DNA of 64,000 nt from Sulfurimonas paralvinellae (GCF_014905135.1 NZ_CP041406.1:1-64000), one strand, 5' to 3'; numbered from the stretch's first letter, positions 1 through 11,880 are shown. The notes: generated by a model not told the origin, from the sequence alone. Translations and numbers: made by a program.

Positions 1-10
1 ACTTTTATAG

Positions 11-62
11 TTATTCACATAAATTTAACCCTGTTTTATGCAAAACATTAGTATTATTCACA
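11..62. other. Two DnaA boxes upstream of dnaA (probable oriC part 1)
   Basis: Two perfect copies of TTATTCACA lie at 11-19 and 54-62, in the same orientation and 43 bp apart, about four helical turns. They match the DnaA-box consensus TTATNCACA. They sit immediately before dnaA, where campylobacterotal chromosomes often carry one half of a bipartite origin and where DnaA represses its own gene. The window begins at base 1, so further boxes upstream cannot be seen. Confidence 0.7.
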
Positions 63-87
63 TATAAAAGAAAAAATAAGGTTTTAT

Positions 88-1395
88 GTGAATATAGGTC
101 AAGAAGTTTTAGAAGCGCTCAAAGATGAGATTACTGAGATAGAATATAAACGTTATATCAGACATCTACAGTATGACAGTAAAAAATCTACAGGTGATTT
201 GGCTCTTTTTTATGCCCCAAATGCACTGGTACTTAACTGGATCAAAAATAAATATACAGAAAAGATCGCCCATCTCTTTGAGATAAAGACAGGTTCAAAG
301 GTCACTGTTCGTATCACACTGAAAAATACGACTGAAAGAAGAAAGAGTAAAAAAGTTGTAGAAGCAAAACAAAACTCTTCGCTTCTCAATCCTTCACACT
401 CTTTTGATAACTTCATGGTAGGCGGCTCGAACCAGTTTGCCTATGCCGCTGTGAAAAGTGCCAGTGAAAACCCTGGGAAAGTATATAATCCTCTCTTTAT
501 CTATGGTGGCGTCGGTCTTGGAAAGACTCACCTCATGCAAGCAGCTGGAAACGTACTGCAAAACGAAGGGAAAGTCGTTATCTATACTACAGTCGAGCAG
601 TTCTTAAATGACTTCATTCGTCATGTTCGTAACAAAACAATGGAACGTTTTCAAGAAAAATATAGAAAATGCGATGTCCTGCTTATCGATGATATTCAGT
701 TTCTCTCAAATAAAGAGGGTATACAAGAGGAGTTCTTTCACACTTTTGAAGCACTCAAAGGCGCCGGCAAGCAGATCATACTCACAGCAGACAAACATCC
801 TAAAAAGATAGGCGGTCTTGAAGCACGGCTCCAAAGCCGTTTTGAGTGGGGACTTGTTGCTGATATCCAACCGCCGGAACTTGAGACGAAAATAGCCATC
901 ATCAAGAAAAAATGTGAGATTAACAAAGTGAAACTTTCTGAAGATATCGTCAATTATATTGCAACGGTCATTGAGAGCAATGTCCGTGAGATAGAGGGGA
1001 TACTTTCAAAACTTCATGCCTATTCACAACTGATGCATGTCGATATCGATCTCAAATTCACAAAGAATGTCCTCAAAGATCAAATGAATGAAAATCGTGA
1101 AAATCTCACAATGGATAAGATCACTCAGGTCGTTGCAAAGGATCTTAACATCAAACCAAGTGAAATTCGTTCAAAAGGAAGAAGTAAAAATATCGTTTAT
1201 GCCCGTCGTATATCCATCTATATCTGCCGAGAGCTCACACAAAATACTATGCCCCAACTTGCTCAGTACTTTGGTATGAAAGACCATACAGCTATCAGTC
1301 ATACTATTAAAAAAATCAATGATCTTATCAAAGATGATGAAGATTTTAGAGTAAAAATTGAAGAATTGAGCAATAAAATAACAGCATCTTCTTAG
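88..1395 (+). CDS. dnaA: Chromosomal replication initiator protein DnaA
   Basis: DnaA binds DnaA boxes at oriC and melts the origin as an ATP-bound filament. The 435-residue protein has the usual four parts: an N-terminal helicase-interaction domain, a short linker, an AAA+ domain with Walker A GGVGLGKTH at about 140-148 and Walker B LLIDDIQF, and a C-terminal DNA-binding domain with the signature MKDHTAISHTIKKI. The start is GTG at 88, preceded by AAGG at 78-81; the ATG at 86 is out of frame and runs straight into TGA. Two perfect DnaA boxes upstream suggest autoregulation. It heads the classic dnaA-dnaN-gyrB order. Identification is certain. Confidence 0.98.
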   Translation: MNIGQEVLEALKDEITEIEYKRYIRHLQYDSKKSTGDLALFYAPNALVLNWIKNKYTEKIAHLFEIKTGSKVTVRITLKNTTERRKSKKVVEAKQNSSLLNPSHSFDNFMVGGSNQFAYAAVKSASENPGKVYNPLFIYGGVGLGKTHLMQAAGNVLQNEGKVVIYTTVEQFLNDFIRHVRNKTMERFQEKYRKCDVLLIDDIQFLSNKEGIQEEFFHTFEALKGAGKQIILTADKHPKKIGGLEARLQSRFEWGLVADIQPPELETKIAIIKKKCEINKVKLSEDIVNYIATVIESNVREIEGILSKLHAYSQLMHVDIDLKFTKNVLKDQMNENRENLTMDKITQVVAKDLNIKPSEIRSKGRSKNIVYARRISIYICRELTQNTMPQLAQYFGMKDHTAISHTIKKINDLIKDDEDFRVKIEELSNKITASS

Positions 1396-1434
1396 TTTTT
1401 TGTTAAAAAGTTTAAAAAAAAGATATAATTGTAT

Positions 1435-1562
1435 AAGTGAATAGATGTGAAGTAAACCTTCATGCTTCATCACATCACAAAGTATGAGTTTCAAGAGGTT
1501 TATAGAGTGTTTTCACATATTCACTTACACCTACTACTACATACTGAAATTATTAAATAATA
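1435..1562. other. Probable oriC unwinding region between dnaA and dnaN
   Basis: The 180-bp gap between dnaA and dnaN holds DnaA-box-like sites: AAGTGAATA at 1435-1443 (inverted), TGTGAAGTA at 1446-1454 (inverted, weaker), TTTTCACA at 1510-1517 and TATTCACTT at 1518-1526. The last pair is followed by CTACTACTAC at 1531-1540, which on the other strand read 3' to 5' is GAT-GAT-GAT, the form and polarity of DnaA-trios. A+T-rich DNA at 1545-1562 comes next and could be the melting site. Boxes, trios and AT-rich tract therefore occur in the order described for bacterial basal unwinding elements. Function is inferred. Confidence 0.6.
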
Positions 1563-1575
1563 TAGGGATTTTAAA

Positions 1576-2643
1576 ATGAAGATTAATATATCTAAATCTG
1601 TCATAGAAAACATATTAGTCCATGCTGGACCTTTTCTAGAAAAAAAAGATACTTCACAAATCACATCACATGTCTATCTCAATGCTTCTCATTCAAAATT
1701 GACTGTTAAAGCCACAGATTATGAAATAGGTTTTTGTGTTACAACAGACAATGTCAATATTACCAAAGAAGGAAGTATCACTGCAAACGGTAAAAAATTT
1801 CTCGATATAGTCAGAATATTAAAAGAGGGAGATATAACTCTTGAAGTAATCAGAGATACACTTCATATATCTCAAGGAAGTTCCAACTTCAAACTGCCTA
1901 CATTTTCATATAACGAATTTCCTGAATTTCCAAACTATGAAAATAAAGCACGAATATCTATAGATTCGCATACGCTCATAGAATCACTTAAAAAAATTAC
2001 ACCTGCCATTGATACAAATAACCCTAAATTTGAACTTAACGGTGCATTGATAGACATTAAAACCGATGTTATCAATTTTGCTGCTACAGATACAAGACGC
2101 TTAGCTGTAGTAACTGTGCAAAATCAAAGTGACAAAGAACTTTCCATCATCATTCCTAAAAAAGCGATCATTGAAATACAAAAACTTTTCTTTGACAATA
2201 TCGAACTTTACTATGATGAAACAAATCTTATTATCCACTCTGAGCAATATACATTCTTTACAAAACTCATCAATGGTAAATTTCCTGAATATTCACGAAT
2301 CATTCCAAAAGAGACAGCGCATAATCTGCTTCTTCCAAAAGCAGTAATGATAGATGCAATTAAACAGATAACGACAATATCTACAGATGTAAAAATCTCA
2401 TTTTTAAATGACACTATTACTTTTGAAAGTTTAAGTGACGATAATATTGAAGCAAAAACAGAGATAACATTTACAACAAATTTCACAGAAAAATTTTCAA
2501 TCGCCATCAATTCAAGATATCTCCTAGACTTTTTAAATTCTATTAACACTTCAGAGTTTACAATAGGACTCAATGAAGGGAATCTTCCATTTATTCTTCG
2601 TGATGAAAACTTCATTACAGTTGTCATGCCAATAGTCATTTAA
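1576..2643 (+). CDS. dnaN: DNA polymerase III beta subunit (sliding clamp)
   Basis: DnaN forms the ring-shaped homodimer that holds DNA polymerase III on its template and recruits other replication and repair factors. The 355-residue product has the three-fold repeated clamp fold over its whole length; recognisable stretches include DTRRLAVV at about 175-182, NGKFPEYSRIIP near 233-244 and the C-terminal VVMPIVI, close to the usual VMPMR ending. It is slightly shorter than the 366-residue E. coli clamp. The probable origin precedes it, and gyrB follows after 112 bases in the same direction. Identification is secure from sequence and position. Confidence 0.96.
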   Translation: MKINISKSVIENILVHAGPFLEKKDTSQITSHVYLNASHSKLTVKATDYEIGFCVTTDNVNITKEGSITANGKKFLDIVRILKEGDITLEVIRDTLHISQGSSNFKLPTFSYNEFPEFPNYENKARISIDSHTLIESLKKITPAIDTNNPKFELNGALIDIKTDVINFAATDTRRLAVVTVQNQSDKELSIIIPKKAIIEIQKLFFDNIELYYDETNLIIHSEQYTFFTKLINGKFPEYSRIIPKETAHNLLLPKAVMIDAIKQITTISTDVKISFLNDTITFESLSDDNIEAKTEITFTTNFTEKFSIAINSRYLLDFLNSINTSEFTIGLNEGNLPFILRDENFITVVMPIVI

Positions 2644-2722
2644 GACTGTTGGACCCTCTTTTTTAAACCAATTTTATAAATCAAAACTTATTTTTATATT
2701 TATTTAGATAGAATATCTCTAA

Positions 2723-5077
<2,355 letters not shown>

Positions 5078-6469
5078 ATGTTATTACCTGAAACAAAAGA
5101 GAGGGAGTACCGATTTCGATTGGCACTTCGTATCGGCCTTCCTATCTTTGCTCTTATTATCGCTTTTATATCTCATACACTGATAACAAATTATCAAAAT
5201 TTACACAGCTCTTTTTTTATTGAAGCAACTCTTATTATTTTAGTCAGTATCTATTTTATTTTTTATCTTATTTATAACGGTTTCAGCGTTAAAATTACTG
5301 ATGATGTGACAAAAACTTTTACACGTGAATATCTTTATGAATATCTTCAAAAGGAGATAAAAGATAAAAAAGAGTACACGCTGATTCTCATCAGTATAGA
5401 TAATCTCAATGATATCAATAAACTCTATGGAATTAAAAACGGTGACAAGATACTGCGTGAGGTAGCCTTATGGATAGCTGAGTACCTTAAAAAAGAGGGG
5501 ATAGATAATTTTCCGATGGGTCATATAAAAGGTGGAGATTTTATTTTGGCCCTAGAGGGTCCAAAAGCTAAATATTCCACTATTTTGGAGTTGATGTGTC
5601 TTAAATCGAGTGAATTAAAGATAGGAGATATCGAGGTTAAAATATCGGGTGCCATTACTGATACAAGCTACTCACGCGAACTTGATTACCTTATTGAGAA
5701 TCTTTTTGAACTCGTAGAGAAGAGAAAAAACTCTAAACAAAAAGATAGTGATGATGAAATGAATCCAAATGAATTGGAATCCATTATTATCAATGCACTT
5801 CATAACAGAGACCTTATTGTTATGTCACAGGATATTTTTGAAAATGAAGAAGTGGTTTTTCATGAATGTTTTGTCAAACTTAAAGCAAACAACACAAAAG
5901 TCATCTATCCCAAAACATATCTCAAAGTGATAAACAAACTGGGACTCGGGAGTGAGTTTGATCTTGCTGTTTTAGAAACAGTTTTACAAAAATGTAAAGA
6001 TGAAGATAGGTTTTTCGCGCTTAATATTCTGCCGACATCGCTCAGAAACGAAAAGTTCTTATCACGTGCGAAAGAACTTCTTCGTGAGCATAAAACAAAA
6101 CTCATGTTTGTTTTATATGAAGCGGAGTACTACTCATATACAAGCAGATACAACTCTATTATAAACAGTTTAAAAGATCTTGGTGTCTCTTTTGCGATTG
6201 ACAGGGTTGCATCGATACATACAAGCTTCTTGTATCTGCGTGAGCTTGACATTGATGTTATCCGTTTTGATACCTACTACTCCAATGCAGAAAAGTTAGA
6301 GAAAAATCGTAGTATAATTGAAGGTTTTAATCTTATGGCACATGAAAAAGGAGTAAAATCCTGGATCAAGAACATAGAAGATGAAAAGACTTATGAGTTA
6401 TGTAAAGAAATAGGCATAGATTATATGCAGGGAAAACAACTTGCCCTGTTGCAAGAGATAAAAAACTAG
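5078..6469 (+). CDS. Membrane-anchored degenerate GGDEF-EAL protein
   Basis: The 463-residue protein starts with two predicted membrane helices (about 18-35 and 46-68), then a GGDEF-like domain (about 78-220) and an EAL-like domain (about 228-460). Both signatures are damaged: GGDEF reads KGGDF; the EAL glutamate region reads HECFVKL; the DDFG loop reads IDRV; the AEGVE loop reads IKNIED. The fold-defining ends (IRFD, YMQGKQL) survive. I infer that it neither makes nor breaks down c-di-GMP but could bind the nucleotide or a protein partner at the membrane. Its ATG directly abuts the gyrB stop, suggesting translational coupling. No gene name is assigned. Confidence 0.75.
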   Translation: MLLPETKEREYRFRLALRIGLPIFALIIAFISHTLITNYQNLHSSFFIEATLIILVSIYFIFYLIYNGFSVKITDDVTKTFTREYLYEYLQKEIKDKKEYTLILISIDNLNDINKLYGIKNGDKILREVALWIAEYLKKEGIDNFPMGHIKGGDFILALEGPKAKYSTILELMCLKSSELKIGDIEVKISGAITDTSYSRELDYLIENLFELVEKRKNSKQKDSDDEMNPNELESIIINALHNRDLIVMSQDIFENEEVVFHECFVKLKANNTKVIYPKTYLKVINKLGLGSEFDLAVLETVLQKCKDEDRFFALNILPTSLRNEKFLSRAKELLREHKTKLMFVLYEAEYYSYTSRYNSIINSLKDLGVSFAIDRVASIHTSFLYLRELDIDVIRFDTYYSNAEKLEKNRSIIEGFNLMAHEKGVKSWIKNIEDEKTYELCKEIGIDYMQGKQLALLQEIKN

Positions 6470-6479
6470 GAGAGTGAAA

Positions 6480-6863
6480 ATGAAATATGGTGAGAAAATT
6501 GTGAGTGAATTTGATGTTGAAAAAGATTTGGAGATATGGCCGAATGAACATGAGAGAGAGTATCTCATAAAGATGACTCTGCCGGAGTTTTCCTGCCTCT
6601 GTCCAAGAAGCGGATATCCCGATTATGCGACAATATACCTTGAATATACACCGGATAAATGGGTGGTAGAGTTAAAAGCCATAAAACTTTACATTAATTC
6701 ATTTCGTGAGAGACATATTTCACATGAGAACTCTGCCAATGAAATTTACGGAGTTTTAGAAAGAAAACTCAAACCAAAATATATGAAAGTAACGGCTGAT
6801 TTTAATCCACGTGGGAACGTGCATACGGTTATAGAAATAGACAGCTCTAAAATGACAAAATAA
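6480..6863 (+). CDS. queF: NADPH-dependent 7-cyano-7-deazaguanine reductase QueF
   Basis: QueF reduces preQ0 to preQ1 with NADPH in queuosine biosynthesis. The 127-residue protein is the short, single-domain type. FSCLCPRSGYPDYA supplies the nucleophilic Cys41 and acid Asp48; the substrate-binding ELKAIKLYI and ISHEN (Glu83) segments follow. I place the start at ATG 6480 rather than GTG 6474, because the ribosome-binding site AGGAG at 6468-6472 is seven bases from the ATG and only one from the GTG. The site overlaps the stop codon of the gene before, so the genes are probably in one operon. Highly secure by motif. Confidence 0.95.
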   Translation: MKYGEKIVSEFDVEKDLEIWPNEHEREYLIKMTLPEFSCLCPRSGYPDYATIYLEYTPDKWVVELKAIKLYINSFRERHISHENSANEIYGVLERKLKPKYMKVTADFNPRGNVHTVIEIDSSKMTK

Positions 6864-6875
6864 AAAGGTATTGTG

Positions 6876-7364
6876 ATGTTTAAGAGTATTTTGGGAAGAA
6901 AAAAAGATGATCAAAATGATATAACTGCAGAAGATGCAGCTTTGATTGAAAAAATATCTACAATGAACCTGACTGAAATGCGCTCTTACATCAAGAATAA
7001 CATCAAAGATTTTGAAGTGAGTGAAGAGGGGCTTAACGCTGTGCTTCATCGTCTGACAACGCAGGATAAAAAGAGTCAATCCTATTATCTAAAACCAGAT
7101 GATATGGATTCAAAAAAGAAGAAGGCTTTTGATCTTGTTTTAACAATTGCAGAGAATAAAAAAATAACATTTGAAACAGTTGATCTGATGCAAAAGTTTG
7201 TGGAGACATATAAAGATATTATTGAAGCCTATGACAAAGAACATAAACAAATATATGATTCACGTTTTGTCGATGCTGTTAATCTTGCACTTGAAAATAT
7301 TAATAAAAAAGTAGCTTTGAAAAATAAAATGGATATTTTAGGAGAGAACAACTCTTCTGTGTAG
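6876..7364 (+). CDS. Uncharacterised cytoplasmic protein
   Basis: A 162-residue charged protein, rich in Lys, Asp and Glu and predicted largely helical, without signal peptide or membrane helix. I do not recognise a family. The start ATG 6876 is preferred over GTG 6873 because AAGG at 6865-6868 is correctly spaced from it. It follows queF by 12 bases in the same direction and is probably co-transcribed. Its last 27 bases overlap the 3' end of the convergent CCA-adding enzyme gene. Reading-frame integrity and the ribosome-binding site support a real gene; function is unknown. Confidence 0.75.
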   Translation: MFKSILGRKKDDQNDITAEDAALIEKISTMNLTEMRSYIKNNIKDFEVSEEGLNAVLHRLTTQDKKSQSYYLKPDDMDSKKKKAFDLVLTIAENKKITFETVDLMQKFVETYKDIIEAYDKEHKQIYDSRFVDAVNLALENINKKVALKNKMDILGENNSSV

Positions 7365-8591
7365 CCACTCCAGTGCCTCTTCTTTTGTTTTAAGCTCTTC
7401 TTTCATCTGTAGTTCATAGGCTGTTGAGAGTATATTTGAGAACTCTTTAGATGGAGTGAGCCCTGCAGCGATAAGATCTCTTCCTTGTAAAAAAGGTTCG
7501 AGTTTTTTTTCTAATATTCCCAATTTTTGAGCCTTTTTTCTTAATCTTACTATCTGTTGCTCTTTTTGCGGATACAGAGCATGAAGATAGTGAAAATAAA
7601 GGTTGAGCTTTACTTTGTTTGCCACTTTGTAGAGAGTATAATTTGTCACCTCTTCAAAATCAAACAACGTCTCTGTTAATAAGCCGACAGTGTGAATAAG
7701 TTTTTTATCCTGCGTCAATTTTTCTAAAAATGTTTGCCTCTGTTTATGAGTAAACTGTGAACAGAGTACGGCTAATAGAAGTGTGAGTTTATCCGGACAC
7801 TTCAAGGAGTTAGAAATTTCTTTTGCGTTGTCGAGTGCCGTAAGCATTTGAAGGAACTTCTCTTCATCAAGTGTTGTAAACTCTGAAAAAAAAGTAAAAG
7901 CAGAGAGATTTTTAAGAAGTTTGAATGCATGCGATGGATGAGGTGAAAGCAGTAAAATCTTTTCTATCTCTTTAAATATGCGTTCACGAGGCAGTTGCCC
8001 AAGAACGCCTTGTTGTATCATCTCTTTTGAAAGAGTAAAGAGGTTTTTCTCTATTGTAAGCTCAAATCTCGAAGCAAAAGTCACACCTCGAAGTACACGA
8101 AGTGGATCTTCGCCGAATTTTTCTAGATCGACCGCCTGCAGTACTCTGTTTTGTAGATCACGGATTCCATGATATGGATTGAGTATCTCACGGATGGACA
8201 CATCATACCCAATGGCATTTATAGTGAAATCTCTTCGTCTTGCAGCACTCTTAAAGTCCATATGTGAATCCACACTGACACTGAAGCCTTTGTGTCCCTG
8301 TGCAATTTTTGAATCTTTTCTAGGAAGTGAAAAGTCCAGATCAAGATCATCATAAAGAAGTTTGACAACACCAAAACTTTTGCCGACACTATTGACAGAG
8401 CCAAACTCCTGTAAAATTTTTTCTACCTTTTCTAAAGAATCAATATTGTAAAGCTCAATGTCAATATCTTTTGATTTGATGTTTAAAAAGAAATCTCTTA
8501 CAAATCCACCGACAAGAACAGGCTTAATGCTAAAATTATTTAGTTTATCAAATATAATATTTAATTTATTTGGATATTCAAATTTTTTCAT
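7338..8591 (-). CDS. cca: CCA tRNA nucleotidyltransferase (poly(A) polymerase family)
   Basis: The class II nucleotidyltransferase adds or repairs the 3' CCA end of tRNAs. The 417-residue protein carries GGFVRD at 28-33, the catalytic carboxylates in KDIDIE at 41-46, the RRDFTINAI motif near 122-130 and the neck-domain residues DPLRVLRGVTFASRF. The C-terminal body and tail are helical and divergent, as is normal for the family. From sequence alone a CCA-adding enzyme cannot be separated cleanly from an A-adding or CC-adding one, or from poly(A) polymerase. It converges on and slightly overlaps the preceding unknown gene. The upstream ribosome-binding site is weak (GGAAAAC, distant). Confidence 0.88.
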   Translation of the reverse strand: MKKFEYPNKLNIIFDKLNNFSIKPVLVGGFVRDFFLNIKSKDIDIELYNIDSLEKVEKILQEFGSVNSVGKSFGVVKLLYDDLDLDFSLPRKDSKIAQGHKGFSVSVDSHMDFKSAARRRDFTINAIGYDVSIREILNPYHGIRDLQNRVLQAVDLEKFGEDPLRVLRGVTFASRFELTIEKNLFTLSKEMIQQGVLGQLPRERIFKEIEKILLLSPHPSHAFKLLKNLSAFTFFSEFTTLDEEKFLQMLTALDNAKEISNSLKCPDKLTLLLAVLCSQFTHKQRQTFLEKLTQDKKLIHTVGLLTETLFDFEEVTNYTLYKVANKVKLNLYFHYLHALYPQKEQQIVRLRKKAQKLGILEKKLEPFLQGRDLIAAGLTPSKEFSNILSTAYELQMKEELKTKEEALEWLHRRVVLS

Positions 8592-8708
8592 TATTATTAT
8601 TTTGTTTTCCTATTTAAAACTTTATCAAAAAGAGAGATTTTCCACACATTTTATAAATGTATTGGTCATTATAACACTAATTTAACGGGTATGTAATAGA
8701 AATTTAGG

Positions 8709-8714
8709 TATAAT
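8709..8714 (+). promoter_or_regulatory. -10 element of the typA promoter
   Basis: TATAAT at 8709-8714 lies 36 bases before the typA start, with ribosome-binding site GAAGGA before the ATG. No convincing -35 hexamer is present, which is usual for Campylobacterota sigma-70 promoters. Confidence 0.6.
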
Positions 8715-8749
8715 CGCGAAAATTTTTCCCACATAGAAGGAAACTGCAA

Positions 8750-10558
8750 ATGCAAAAAATTAGAAATATTGCCGTTATCGCTCACGTTGACCACGGTAAA
8801 ACTACACTGGTTGATGGTTTACTGGAGCAATCCGGTACATTCGGTTCACATGAACAACATGATGAAAGAGCTATGGATAGCAATGATTTAGAAAAAGAAC
8901 GTGGTATTACGATTCTTTCTAAAAATACGGCTATTCGTTACAAAGATTATAAAATTAACATTATTGACACTCCGGGCCACGCCGATTTTGGTGGAGAAGT
9001 TGAACGTGTCCTAAAAATGGTTGATGGTGTTTTAGTGCTTGTCGATGCTTATGAAGGTGTTATGCCACAAACTAAGTTTGTTGTTAAGAAAATGCTTGCA
9101 CTTGGTAAAATGCCGATTGTAGTCATTAATAAAATTGACAAACCTTCAGCAGACCCAGAACGTGTTGTTGATGAAATGTTCGACCTTTTTGCAGCTATGG
9201 GTGCAACAGATGAGCAGCAGGATTTCCCTGTTATTTATGCTGCTGCTCGTGATGGTATGGCAAAATTAGATATGAATGATCCTGATGGTAACTTTGAGTG
9301 TATCTTTGAAACGATTTTAGAACATGTTCCAGAGCCGGAAGGTGATGCAGCCAATCCGCTTCAAGCACAGGTATTTACACTTGACTATGACAACTACGTT
9401 GGAAAAATCGGTATCAGCCGTATCTTTAACGGTACTGTTAGAAAAGGTGACAATGTTATGCTTGCGAAGTCTGACGGTGAACTGGTTAAAGGTAAAATCT
9501 CGAAACTTATCGGTTTTCACGGATTGAACCGTATGGAGATCGACGAAGCAGAAGCTGGTGATATCGTTGCATTTGCAGGGATGGAAACAGTAGACGTAGG
9601 TGATACGATTGCTGATCCTGAAAACCCTGTGGCCCTAGATCCTATGCACGTTGAAGAGCCTACTCTGACCGTTGTATTTGCAGTTAATGATTCTCCACTT
9701 GCCGGTCAAGAAGGAAAACACGTAACATCGAACAAACTTAAAGACAGACTTGAGTTTGAGATGCGTACAAATGTTGCAATGCGTCTTGAAACTATCGGTG
9801 AGGGTAAATTCAAAGTCAGCGGACGTGGTGAACTTCAGATCACTGTTCTTGCTGAGAATATGCGTCGTGAGGGTTATGAATTCTCAATCAGCCGTCCGGA
9901 AGTTATCGTTAAAGAGATCGAAGGTGTGAAATGTGAACCGTTCGAACATTTGGTTATTGATGTTCCTGAAGATTTAAGCGGTACAGTTATCGAGCGTCTT
10001 GGAAAACGTAAAGCAGAGATGAAATCTATGCTTCCAATGGGGCAAGGCTTCCAACGTATTGAGTTTGAAATTCCTGCACGTGCACTTATCGGATTCCGAG
10101 GACAGTTCTTGACAGATACAAAAGGTGAAGGTGTAATGAACCACTCTTTCCTTGAGTTCCGTCCGTTTACAGGTGCTGTTGAGTCAAGAAGTTATGGTGC
10201 GCTTATCTCTATGGTAGATGGTGAGACATTGGCATTCTCACTTTTTGGTATTCAGGACCGTGGTGTTCTTTTTGTCGGTGTTCAGACAAAAGTATACGAA
10301 GGTATGATTATCGGAGAGCATTCACGTTCAAATGACCTCGTAGTCAATCCTATTAAAGGAAAAGCACAGTCAAATGTACGTTCAAGCGGTGCCGATGAAG
10401 CGATCAAGCTTGTTCCGCCGCGTGATATGTCACTAGAGCGTGCGTTAGAGTGGATCGAAGATGATGAACTTCTTGAAGTCACACCTGAAAATATCCGTAT
10501 CCGTAAAAAATACCTTACAGAAAACGAAAGAAAACGCCACTCACGTAAAAACAAATAA
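8750..10558 (+). CDS. typA: Ribosome-associated GTPase TypA/BipA
   Basis: TypA is a translational GTPase related to EF-G that assists 50S subunit assembly and translation under stress or cold. The 602-residue protein opens with the G1 loop AHVDHGKTT at 11-19, then the switch I region with ERGITI, G3 DTPGHADF and G4 NKID; domains 2, 3 and the C-terminal BipA-specific domain follow ([38 protein letters not shown]). Length is typical. It stands alone between a divergent cca gene and a small membrane-protein gene. Identification is certain. Confidence 0.97.
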   Translation: MQKIRNIAVIAHVDHGKTTLVDGLLEQSGTFGSHEQHDERAMDSNDLEKERGITILSKNTAIRYKDYKINIIDTPGHADFGGEVERVLKMVDGVLVLVDAYEGVMPQTKFVVKKMLALGKMPIVVINKIDKPSADPERVVDEMFDLFAAMGATDEQQDFPVIYAAARDGMAKLDMNDPDGNFECIFETILEHVPEPEGDAANPLQAQVFTLDYDNYVGKIGISRIFNGTVRKGDNVMLAKSDGELVKGKISKLIGFHGLNRMEIDEAEAGDIVAFAGMETVDVGDTIADPENPVALDPMHVEEPTLTVVFAVNDSPLAGQEGKHVTSNKLKDRLEFEMRTNVAMRLETIGEGKFKVSGRGELQITVLAENMRREGYEFSISRPEVIVKEIEGVKCEPFEHLVIDVPEDLSGTVIERLGKRKAEMKSMLPMGQGFQRIEFEIPARALIGFRGQFLTDTKGEGVMNHSFLEFRPFTGAVESRSYGALISMVDGETLAFSLFGIQDRGVLFVGVQTKVYEGMIIGEHSRSNDLVVNPIKGKAQSNVRSSGADEAIKLVPPRDMSLERALEWIEDDELLEVTPENIRIRKKYLTENERKRHSRKNK

Positions 10559-10571
10559 GTTTTTACTTCTA

Positions 10572-10606
10572 TGCTATACTTGTAATAATTTTTTACAAGG
10601 ATAGCA
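10572..10606 (+). promoter_or_regulatory. Palindromic promoter/leader of the small membrane protein gene
   Basis: TGCTATACTTGTAA (10572-10585) and TTACAAGGATAGCA (10593-10606) are inverted repeats matching at 13 of 14 positions around a 7-base spacer. The left arm contains the -10 hexamer TATACT; the right arm contains the ribosome-binding site AAGG, ten bases from the ATG. The same layout is seen before purT at 43246-43281. Regulation through a DNA-binding protein or through mRNA structure is possible but unproven. Confidence 0.5.
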
Positions 10607-10610
10607 CAGT

Positions 10611-10868
10611 ATGTACCTTTTATCACTTCTTATCATTGTAGTTTTAGTCTACTTCTTTTTTCAACACAACAACACACTTCTTTTACTCATTACTCTAGCA
10701 ATCGGCGGCTATATTGTCTATTCACATGAGACAGGGCATACAGCAACTGAATTTAAAAATGATATGGTTAACTCTATCAATGATGAAGCGCAGGGATTTG
10801 AGGGCAGAAAAGGGATTAAGCGTTTTGATCCGCAGAAGATGAAAGAAGAGGTTGAAGGAAATCAATAA
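10611..10868 (+). CDS. Small membrane protein of unknown function
   Basis: An 85-residue protein with one or two membrane helices in residues 1-40 and a hydrophilic, charged C-terminal half. I do not recognise a family. A -10 element at 10575-10580 and a ribosome-binding site at 10597-10600 support expression. Its last 53 bases overlap the 3' end of the convergent hydrolase gene, a long overlap for this compact genome, so either stop region could be poorly conserved. The preceding palindromic leader is discussed separately. Function is unknown. Confidence 0.7.
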   Translation: MYLLSLLIIVVLVYFFFQHNNTLLLLITLAIGGYIVYSHETGHTATEFKNDMVNSINDEAQGFEGRKGIKRFDPQKMKEEVEGNQ

Positions 10869-11808
10869 TCTCCTCTTCAAGCCAGTACTTTGGCCGCAGC
10901 AGTGTTCCTGAAATAAAGCCCACATGACCACCATGATCGAGTATTTTCAGTTGTACTGAGGGTGAAACCTCTTGTTTTGTCGGAATGACCTCAGGTGTCA
11001 TAAAAGGATCATCTTTGGCATGAATAATAAGCGTCGGCGTCTCTATTTTGTTTAAAAACTGTTTTGCACTGCTTTTTTTATAATAATCCTCTGCCGATTC
11101 AAAACCGTTAATCTTTGCTGTATAGGCTTCATCGAAAAGCTTGAAATTTTTGAGTTTTTTGATATCTTTTTTTTGGAGGCCTATGAGTTTTTGCATATCA
11201 TATTTTTCATATTTTTCTTCCAGTGCACTACGGAGATCTTTGAGGAGCAGTTTCTGATAAAATCGTGAAAATCCTCTGTTCATCTGTGCAGAGGATAGTG
11301 CAAGCTGCATAGGTGCCGATACACCTACAGCAGCATTGAGTAAAGAGTCTTTTTGCGTCTCTCCAAGATATTTCAGCAGCATATTGGCTCCGAGTGAATA
11401 ACCAATAGCACCAAGTTTTGCGTGAGGATAGCGATTTTTTACGCTTTGTATAAACTCTGCGGCATCGTGTGTGTCACCACTGTGATAGGAGCGTGCTTTG
11501 CGATTGTCCATGCCGGAACATCCTCGAAAATGCATGACAACACAAGATATTTTGGCAGCATGAAGCGCCTGTATCATTCCCTGAATATAGATAGATTTAT
11601 GCGATCCTGCCAGACCGTGAAAGAGGATAACGACAGGTGTTGTGTTAGTATGATTTGTTAGCGTGTACCAGCAAGCCTCTACAAAATCGCCGTCACTGAG
11701 TTCAAATATTTCACTCTTACAGTCAAGCGATGGCAGCTTCCTGAAAAATGAAGCGTATATGGTTTGCAGATGTCTGTTTTTTAACAGGAACGAGGGTTGA
11801 AAATTCAT
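10816..11808 (-). CDS. Alpha/beta hydrolase, YheT family
   Basis: A 330-residue protein of the YheT/UPF0017 branch of alpha/beta hydrolases. The N-terminal [14 protein letters not shown] is typical of this branch. The oxyanion-side motif is LFHGLAGS near 62-69, the nucleophile Ser138 sits in GYSLGAN, the acid is in HAKDDPFM, and the catalytic His is in DHGGHVGF near the C-terminus. Substrates of bacterial YheT proteins are not well established; esterase or lipase-like activity is expected. It is divergent from nrdB, and its upstream sequence contains TAAGAT six bases before the ATG, so a very short leader is possible. Confidence 0.85.
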   Translation of the reverse strand: MNFQPSFLLKNRHLQTIYASFFRKLPSLDCKSEIFELSDGDFVEACWYTLTNHTNTTPVVILFHGLAGSHKSIYIQGMIQALHAAKISCVVMHFRGCSGMDNRKARSYHSGDTHDAAEFIQSVKNRYPHAKLGAIGYSLGANMLLKYLGETQKDSLLNAAVGVSAPMQLALSSAQMNRGFSRFYQKLLLKDLRSALEEKYEKYDMQKLIGLQKKDIKKLKNFKLFDEAYTAKINGFESAEDYYKKSSAKQFLNKIETPTLIIHAKDDPFMTPEVIPTKQEVSPSVQLKILDHGGHVGFISGTLLRPKYWLEEEIIDFLQPLLSSSADQNA

Positions 11809-11843
11809 ACTGCTATCTTATCAAAATTTTATCTACAGATGGC

Positions 11844-11849
11844 TATAAT
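11844..11849 (+). promoter_or_regulatory. -10 element of the nrdB promoter
   Basis: TATAAT at 11844-11849 lies 31 bases before the nrdB ATG, with GAGGAA as ribosome-binding site at 11870-11875. It occupies the short divergent region shared with the YheT-family gene. Confidence 0.6.
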
Positions 11850-11880
11850 CATATACTTACTAATAAATCGAGGAAACCAC

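Noticed and set aside
11797-11880. Upstream start for nrdB
   Set aside because: It would cross the promoter and enter the divergent gene; ATG 11881 has a proper ribosome-binding site.
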